Below are positions 57,601 through 64,000 of a stretch of 64,000 nt of DNA, piece after piece. A program made the translations under genes and the position numbers. This stretch comes from Phytophthora hibernalis (Eukaryota > Oomycota > Peronosporomycetes > Peronosporales > Peronosporaceae): NCBI GenBank assembly GCA_012656075.1, contig JAAKBF010000054.1, positions 430,076 through 494,075 of the forward strand, in the 5' to 3' direction. Position 1 is the stretch's first letter; every line of letters starts with the position of its first letter. The notes under the pieces are model-generated. The model was not told where the DNA came from. It saw nothing but the letters and a program-made list of their open reading frames with translations, and ran no database searches.

Positions 57601-59060
57601 GAATTCTTTCACTTGTACGACGGCGTCAAGTTGACTCTATTTCCATGTAAACGTGAGGTGTCGACTGAAAATCTGATCTCAACGATGAAACCAGAAGCCA
57701 TGGATACACCTGAGGCTCGTAAACGACTGCGCCGACGCGGTCACGATGTACAGTGAGTTGTTGCGCGGTGTCGTTGATCGTCCAAACACTAGCTGGACGA
57801 GGGGAGTGTCTGGAATCGTCATCGTTCCTTGCCAACAAGGAGGTTAAAAGTTTGCGCAAATCGTGCTATACCCGACCACAGAGTAGTATTAGTGCTATCG
57901 AACACGATCGGAGAGATATTTACACGTACAGCACTACCAAGACGAAGCCTGCCTCACTATGTACCAGTCGGAAAATTTGGATTGCTTGTATGGGTCATTG
58001 TGCGCGATCTAGGTTGTCGATCTCGATCTCGAGTTCCCCTGGTAGGACTCTGGCAACACATTCAATGGGAGGTCACTAACGTTGGCGAAGACATGGTCGA
58101 CCATTTTGGTGAGACTTCTATAATTGAAACTTAGCGGGCGATGTTTTGAGCGTCTACAATTCATCTTGCTACAAGGACTGTAGCTGTCACAGCTAGCCAG
58201 CTCACGTCGTACAGAGATAGAGAGCTGCATTACACCGTCTCCCAGCCCACGACAGATTGACCTAGTCCAGCAGCTTGCTTCTCCCATGTTGAGGTTTAAC
58301 CCTACAACACCCTATGATTGCTGACAGTAGATGTTTGATCAAGAATGAAGGATTCCTATTACGACAATACTGGAGCACTTACTAGTTTGAATAAGGATCG
58401 TTTTAACTGCGCTGGAAGTGTGTACTGTGTTGGAAGGGTGTCCTACACATCCAATACAACAGATCTGCCACTACTTTTTGCGCCGGGTATAAAGTATGTA
58501 CGCAACAAGTAACACATATTTTAGTGGATGCCCCCTTCGTCGATGGCCTTGGGTTTATTTGATGCCAGCCCTCACGTACGAATTTTGGTGTAAAACACAA
58601 TACCGGTACGCTAAGTAGAATTCTCGTGGGGGTGGCCAAGTGGAATGTTCTCGACTGCTCCGTTTCTGTTTGGGAGGGGCACCTCTCCAGTTTCTTCCAC
58701 GACGCAGAAATCATGCCTGTTCGTCTTGATTTCAGTATACCGCGTTGAAGGTACACACGGCCGCACACGATTGGCTCTCCTTGGTCATGCGTGTCCGCCC
58801 CACATCTCGGTCGCGTATAAAACCAGTTGCGTTTCGAAGCGAATAAAACATACCGTCTGTGATTGGTTAAAATAGCAACTGGGGTTTTTCTTTTGGCATA
58901 GCCGTCACAATACAAAACAGCGCGCGACAGCCAGAGCTCACAGCGAGTCGAAAGGAGGAGCGCAGTCTTGATCTGGGGACCGTCACACTGACGTCTATAG
59001 ACTGCATCGTTACTTAAAAGACAAAGTTCCCGTGTATTAAGGCTGCAGGAGGTTTAAAAC
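54668..59060. other. gene-free stretch of decayed sequence
   Basis: About 4.4 kb in which I recognise no gene, RNA or transposase motif. The longest ORF (58915-58403, minus strand, 170 codons) has no family features. A 10-bp inverted repeat flanks an AT-rich stretch near 55365-55403 (AACACCAATA...TATTGGTGTT), and GGTTCTAAGTCGGA occurs twice near 56710-56775. From about 58900 the sequence becomes GC-richer and is the promoter of the BAH gene. Confidence 0.5.
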
Positions 59061-60366
59061 ATGGTGACCAAGGAGCACGTGGACAGTTCGGACAAGTCGG
59101 ACAAGCCCGTTGCGGAGCCTCACATTTCGACGGATGACGAGTTTAAAGGCACGAAGAGCGGAAACACGACCAGCAGTGACGAAGAGGAGCTGCCGAAGAG
59201 GGTGACGCGTGCGCGTGCAGCCGCCTCAGACTCAGAAGGTGAGGGCCCTAAAACACGCGGGAGTAAGGCCAAAGCAAAGCCAAAGACTGCATCAAAGCCT
59301 AAAAAGGCAAGAAGGGCAATAAGGGCTCTTCGAAAAGGATGGAGAGTCGGAAGACAGTGACTCTCCGGCCGACTATGTCCACGTGCAGGTGGGTGACTGT
59401 GTCATGCTGGACTCTGGGGACCCTGAAGACCCCTTTGTGGCTCTTGTGAGCTCTGTGCAGACGTCGCAGCGTCATGACCGAGCGGTGTCCACGTTCATGG
59501 CTCAATGGTACTATAAACCCTATGATGTCAAGGATGAAGTGAAGGCGTTGATCAAGGGTGGTGTACTGGAGAATGAGGTCTTTTTGTCACCACACAAGGA
59601 CAGGAACTCGATCGATGCGGTCATTGAGGTCTGTCAGGTGGTGTCTCCGGAGGAATATAACGAGATTAAGGACGAGATCAAACGTGGGTTTCGCGAAAAG
59701 GGCAAGACGTCTTTTGTGTGCCGGTACAAGTACTATCCGAATCGAAGCAACATCAAAAAGGCTCTAGAAGTCGTGGAGAACGAAGCTATCCGGAACGGGT
59801 TGGGCCGTCCCAAGCCCAATGTGGGTGGAAGCTACCAGGCAACCATTCCAGCCTTCATCGAGGCAGCTCCGAGTGTACTTAGCGTGGACGACTCTCCTGT
59901 TTCGTGGAAGACTCGCGTGGACCCTGCTGTACGCCCTCGACAAATGTGGTCACCTCTTGTTGTGAAAACGCAAACGCAGACGTTCATCCAGTTTCGAGGC
60001 CTTGTGGATACGATCAAGTTTGCTGTAGGGAACGTCGTGAAGACGTACCGCTCGGATGCGAAACCGATGGGCCACCAACGTGGAATTGTTCTTGAGTACT
60101 TCGAGTCGGACTCAATTCGGATCTGTGCGTCAACCGGACAGGTTCTGACAGTCTTGAAGAGTGAGCTATGCTCACCGTTGTCTGAAGACTTGGCCATGCA
60201 GCAATTTTACTTGTCAAGATTTAACTTATCGCAAGCTGCCTACGGCTGCACCAAGACGATTCTTCACGCACAGCGAAAGGAGAGAAAGGCGTTTCGGAAG
60301 GAGGTGGAGCTATTCGCGAAGGCGAAAGCTGCCAAAGAGGGCGACAGTCGAAAGCGCAAGAAGTAG
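59061..60366 (+). CDS. BAH-domain protein, probable chromatin factor
   Basis: About 435 residues. The N-terminal 110 are acidic/Ser-rich then Lys-rich (KTRGSKAKAKPKTASKPKK), nuclear-localisation-like. A BAH domain follows: VQVGDCVMLDSGDPEDPFVA, FMAQWYYKPYDVKDEVKAL, ENEVFLSPHKDRNSIDAVIE and CQVVSPEEYNEI. The C-terminal part (GNVVKTYRSDAKPMGHQRGI, FNLSQAAYGCTKTIL) is unassigned, and the end is basic (GDSRKRKK). BAH domains read nucleosomes or modified histones; no PHD or methyltransferase domain is attached here. Two frame shifts lie at 59301-59307 (AAAAAGG) and 59333-59338 (AAAAGG) in the low-complexity linker, each one base short of continuing the protein. The gene is convergent with oligopeptidase B, 174 bp away. 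Confidence 0.82.
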
Positions 60367-60539
60367 GAAGCACAAACATGTTCGTTAAAATGGAATTACA
60401 AAGCTGATACCTTGATATTGGAAAACAGTTTTGAGCTCCACTTGCTTTTTCTCAAGCTCTATCGATTTACTTTGTAGGTCGAGTATTTGCATCGAAAAAT
60501 CTTTCGTCAATGGCGTTGCGAAGTTTGAGTGCTCTTCTC

Positions 60540-62784
60540 CTACAGCTTTGCAGCAGGCTTTGGGGTCCTTTTGTCATCCTCCTTGATCGCCTTGAGCTGA
60601 TCCAGCAGATAGGCCAAGTCGAACGCCTTCTCCTTCAGGTAGTGATAGCGATCGCTTGCACTGAAGTGGCCTGACGACAAGTCCATTTTCAGAAGAACCT
60701 CATTCTGGTCGCTCTTCAAATCACGCAGCTTAGCTACCCACTTGGTGGGCTCCCAGTACGCCACGCGGGGGTCATACAATCCGCTCGTGACCAAGATGTT
60801 CGGATATGCTTGCTGCGTCACATTTTCGTAGGGCGAGTAGCTGCATGTACTCAAAGTAAGCCTTTTCGTTCGGGTTTCCCCATTCCTCCCATTCTCCAGT
60901 CGTCAACGGAATCGATGCGTCGCTCATTGTGTTCATCACGTCCACAAACGGCACACCAGCGATAGCAGCCGTGAAAAGATCCGGGCGCATGTTCAGGACA
61001 GCACCCATAAGCAATCCACCAGCGCTGCGGCCTTCACAAGTCATCTTGCTGGGGCTCGTGTACCCAGCCTTGACCAAATGCTCAGCGCAGTTGATGAAGT
61101 CCGTGAAGGTGTTGATTTTCTTCTTGTACTTTGCATCCTCATACCAGGTCCTGCCCATTTCACCACCGCCGCGAATGTGCGCAATAGCGTAAATCACACC
61201 TCGGTCCAGCATTGGCAGGATGGAAGAGACGAAGCTTGGGTCAATCGGAATTTCATAAGAGCCGTAACCATACAGGTGAAGTGGTTGGCGGTCTTGCGAG
61301 CGCATGTCAGTGCGATACACAAGAGAGATAGGTACCATCGTTCCGTCGTTTGCCTTTGCTTCAAGCGCTCAGTCTTGTACAAGGTACGGTCATATTTGAG
61401 GACAGGTTTCTCCTTCAACAACGTGGACTCTTGGGTGTTGACGTCGTAGTCGAACGTTGTCCAGGGAGTTGTCATCGACGAGTAGACGAAGCGGTACTTG
61501 TCCGTGTCAAAATTGCGGTTCACCGAGCCAGACACAGTGTAACTAGCCTCCTTAAACGTGATCTGGCGACGTGAGTGCTTGTCTCCCTCTGGCACGATGA
61601 TCCAGAGCTGCGAGTATCCACCCTCTCGTCCTTCCATGACCATAAAGTTCTTGAAGCAGTCGATATCATCCACCTTGACGTTTTCGTCGTAAGGGAACAC
61701 GTCGACCCAATTTTGAGGCGATGACGACGTCACGGGGTCCTCATCAACTTGAAGTTAGTCGCTTTGTCCTTGTTCGTCACGATGTAGAAACTGTCGGCGA
61801 AATGGTCCACTGAGTAGATCAACCCCTTCTGTCGCTTGGCAATCAGCTGCAGCGGCTTCAGTGGATTGTCCAGGTCAATGAAGGACACCTCGCTGGTCTC
61901 GCTACTGGAGGACAGCAAGAACATGTACTTCCCGCTGCGCGCTTTCTGGAAGTACGCGCTGTAGATCTCGTCGTCTTCCGTGTACAGCAGCTCGTCCGCA
62001 TCCTTGCTTCCCATTTGATGGCGCCAGAGCTTGTCCTGACGGTGAGCTTCGTCCTGCGTGGCGTAGTACAGCACCGAGGCGTCTTTGCCCCAGCGCAGAC
62101 TGGAGATGTTCTCAATTCGGTCCGGCAGCAGCTCTCCCGTCTTCAGATCCTTCACGTAGCCCGTGTACGTCTCGTAACCACTGAAGTCCACCATGTAAGC
62201 GAGGTAGCGGTGGTCGGGACTTGGGATACACTGGCCACCTGGCAATGATTGTGCCCTTTAGCGATCTCATTCTCATCCAGCAGTAGCTCCTCTGGGGCGT
62301 TGGAAGCTTTTGTCTTGCGGCAGTGGTAGGCGTAGCTGCTGCCCTTGACCGTCCGGTTGTAGTACAGATACTCACCGTGTGGGTACGGGTAGTCCTCGTC
62401 CGTCTCCTGCACGTGTGACAGCAGCTCGTCATAGAGATTGGCGCGGACGTTGGCCAGGTGCTTGGTCTTGACGTCCGTGTACTGGTTCTCCTTGCGTAGA
62501 TGCTCCAGCACCTCCTCGTCTTTGCGGGAGTCGTCCCGGACGTAGAAGTACGGGTCGTCCACGTACAAAATGGGTTTCATGGGGCTCGAACCGCGGTTTT
62601 GATTCGCTACGGCACCGAACGGAACCATCTTGGGTCGTTTCTCTAGCACGGGCGGACGCACACGTTGCGCTAGGGAGGAATAGGCAGCACGACGAAGACG
62701 AACCATGTACAGCGCTGCGGCCGTGCCGACACCGACCGTCAGGTTCAGAGCACTAAGGCGGCTCATGACGAAGATACTTCTCAC
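60540..62784 (-). CDS. oligopeptidase B (S9A serine peptidase)
   Basis: Prolyl-oligopeptidase-family peptidase, oligopeptidase B type, which cleaves small peptides after basic residues. The propeller half begins after a 50-residue N-terminal extension with a hydrophobic stretch (LNLTVGVGTAAALYMV) that may target or anchor it. Landmarks are YVDDPYFYVRDDSRKDEEVL, SPDHRYLAYMVDFSGYETY, LYGYGSYEIPIDPSF, AIAHIRGGGEMGRTWYEDAK, the nucleophile CEGRSAGGLLMG, the Asp in TSGLYDPRVAYWEP and the His in DLSSGHFSASDR, so the catalytic triad is complete. Frame breaks occur near 62240, 61735, 61370 and 60850. About 750 residues in total. The start at 62784 or at the in-frame Met 62766 cannot be decided. Confidence 0.9.
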
Positions 62785-64000
62785 TTGCTACGCTGTTGTC
62801 GCTTTGACATGTTTGGTGAGTTCCCCCTTTTGGAGCGACCTTCGGACAACCTGTTGTAAGAGCCAATCAAATCACGATTTTTAGGCCCATTCGGAATGAA
62901 ATAGAACGGGAGGGGTGAAAGCCTACTAAGCTGAAATAACGCCTGTGCTTTAAAGATCCGCGAGTGCAGCACGCGAGCTTAAACCCAGGATAAAGCGTGG
63001 TAACATCTTGCTCGGGTTCTGTTACCGCTTTCAGGGTTTTCAAGGGTGAGGCTTCCCGACTTTCAGCGAGATGACATCCGTCCTCGGTGCCTCTAGAAAA
63101 ACTTTATTAATATTAAGTTTCAGTATTTTTGGCTATTTTACAGATTCATGACCTTTTCTTCTTCGTAGTTATTGGGAGTGCTTGGACTCAACAAAATTTC
63201 GTGGACGTTGTTGCTGCAGCCACGGGTGAGCAATAGCGGTCCACATCCAATACGTACTTTCCTGGGCCTCGCTACGCACCGCAAAAATAGATTCCGGGCA
63301 GGAATCGTCACCCTCGAGACTATTACCATGGCCGCGCTGCAGTCCGAATGTTGCCCCTTTTGTGCGGGGCATGGCGTTGGTGTGGACCACCATTGTTTAG
63401 CCGTGGCAGCAGTCAATTCAAAATTTCAACAATATCTGTTTCCAATCCCCGATCAGAAATCTACCAATAAATCGCACCCAACTACGCCAAATCTTTCGAG
63501 GTAATCATTTGATGGCAGACTCTGCCACAGAGATGTCTGCGCTGCTCCAACGACACTTACGCTGCTCCCTCAGCTGAAACGAACTCCACCGCGAAACGAC
63601 TAAATGTTGGTTCGCGGTTACTGGAAACCTTTCGCTCGAAGCTGAAATGACGAAGACGAGAAGCTATTTGGCAATTCAGGTTATATATTTACTTTCTAGA
63701 GGTGGCTTGGCAACCAACTCCACGTCGGTTCGGACACATTATCACTTGTCGGCCTCCTATTGGAGAAAACACCGCGGATTTTCTTCGCAAAAGGCCGCAC
63801 CGCCTTTCGAACGCATGCGTGTTGAGAACTCGTGCATTTTCCACTGTCACGCAACACTAACGCACGATTCACTGTTATTGATGGCTTTAAAAGGCATGTA
63901 CACACTGCATGTTTTATTCAAGCTCTTGATTCTCAGCTTGTGCTTTCATCCCTTATACCAACACCTCAAGCAACCCTCCACTGTTTGTCACTTAAATACA
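62785..64000. other. terminal stretch without recognised genes
   Basis: The first 200 bp are the 5' flank of oligopeptidase B. Beyond that I recognise no gene; ORFs of up to 110 codons on both strands carry no motif. Confidence 0.5.

Noticed and set aside
58403..58915. 170-codon minus-strand ORF
   Set aside because: No signal peptide, domain or repeat; lies in decayed sequence upstream of the BAH gene.

Overview
The window looks like nuclear DNA of an oomycete of the Phytophthora type. The evidence is compact genes separated by about 100-350 bp, short 56-106 bp GT-AG introns, GC-rich codons in host genes, an oomycete-style initiator upstream of one gene, a secreted effector with LWY-type repeats, and a gene-poor stretch packed with hAT, pogo/Tigger, Tc1-mariner and Ty3/gypsy remains. 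A gene for assembling axonemal dynein (DNAAF1 type) points to a species that still makes flagellate zoospores. I cannot name the species.

Layout. Positions 1-9.6 kb are gene-dense: NPL4, uridine kinase, proteasome alpha-5, two paralogous double-PDZ proteins and a PP2C phosphatase. Positions 9.6-14.2 kb are a gap holding one hAT transposase that is nearly full length. Positions 14.3-40.1 kb are a long gene-dense block: PEX5, DNAAF1/LRRC50, a giant VPS13-like lipid-transfer protein with EF-hands, a NOG1-family GTPase with ten exons, a choline/ethanolamine phosphotransferase, a candidate secreted LWY effector, a SCYL1-type pseudokinase, Ku70 and a single-PDZ protein. Positions 40.1-59.0 kb form a gene-poor transposon graveyard with nested insertions: a Tc1-like element with TA target duplication sits inside a second hAT copy, and that hAT copy's first intron holds a third transposase fragment. 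Positions 59.06-62.8 kb return to ordinary genes (BAH-domain protein, oligopeptidase B). The last 1.2 kb has nothing recognisable.

A property of the whole window matters for any reader. Many clearly conserved housekeeping genes are broken by single-base shifts, mostly one base too few in a short homopolymer run. Because this hits NPL4, PSMA5, Ku70 and VPS13 alike, uncorrected sequencing or assembly error is the likeliest explanation, not pseudogenisation. The coordinates below therefore span whole genes across such breaks.

The host genes do not form one pathway. They cover ubiquitin/proteasome work (NPL4, PSMA5), peroxisome import (PEX5), membrane lipid synthesis and transfer (phosphotransferase, VPS13-like), COPI traffic (SCYL1-like), DNA repair (Ku70), cilia (DNAAF1) and signalling (PP2C, PDZ proteins). 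I did not find a clearly new multi-gene system. The most notable items are the effector flanked by inverted repeats, the layered transposon nest, the EF-hand-bearing VPS13-like protein and the repeat-rich PEX5 N-terminus.
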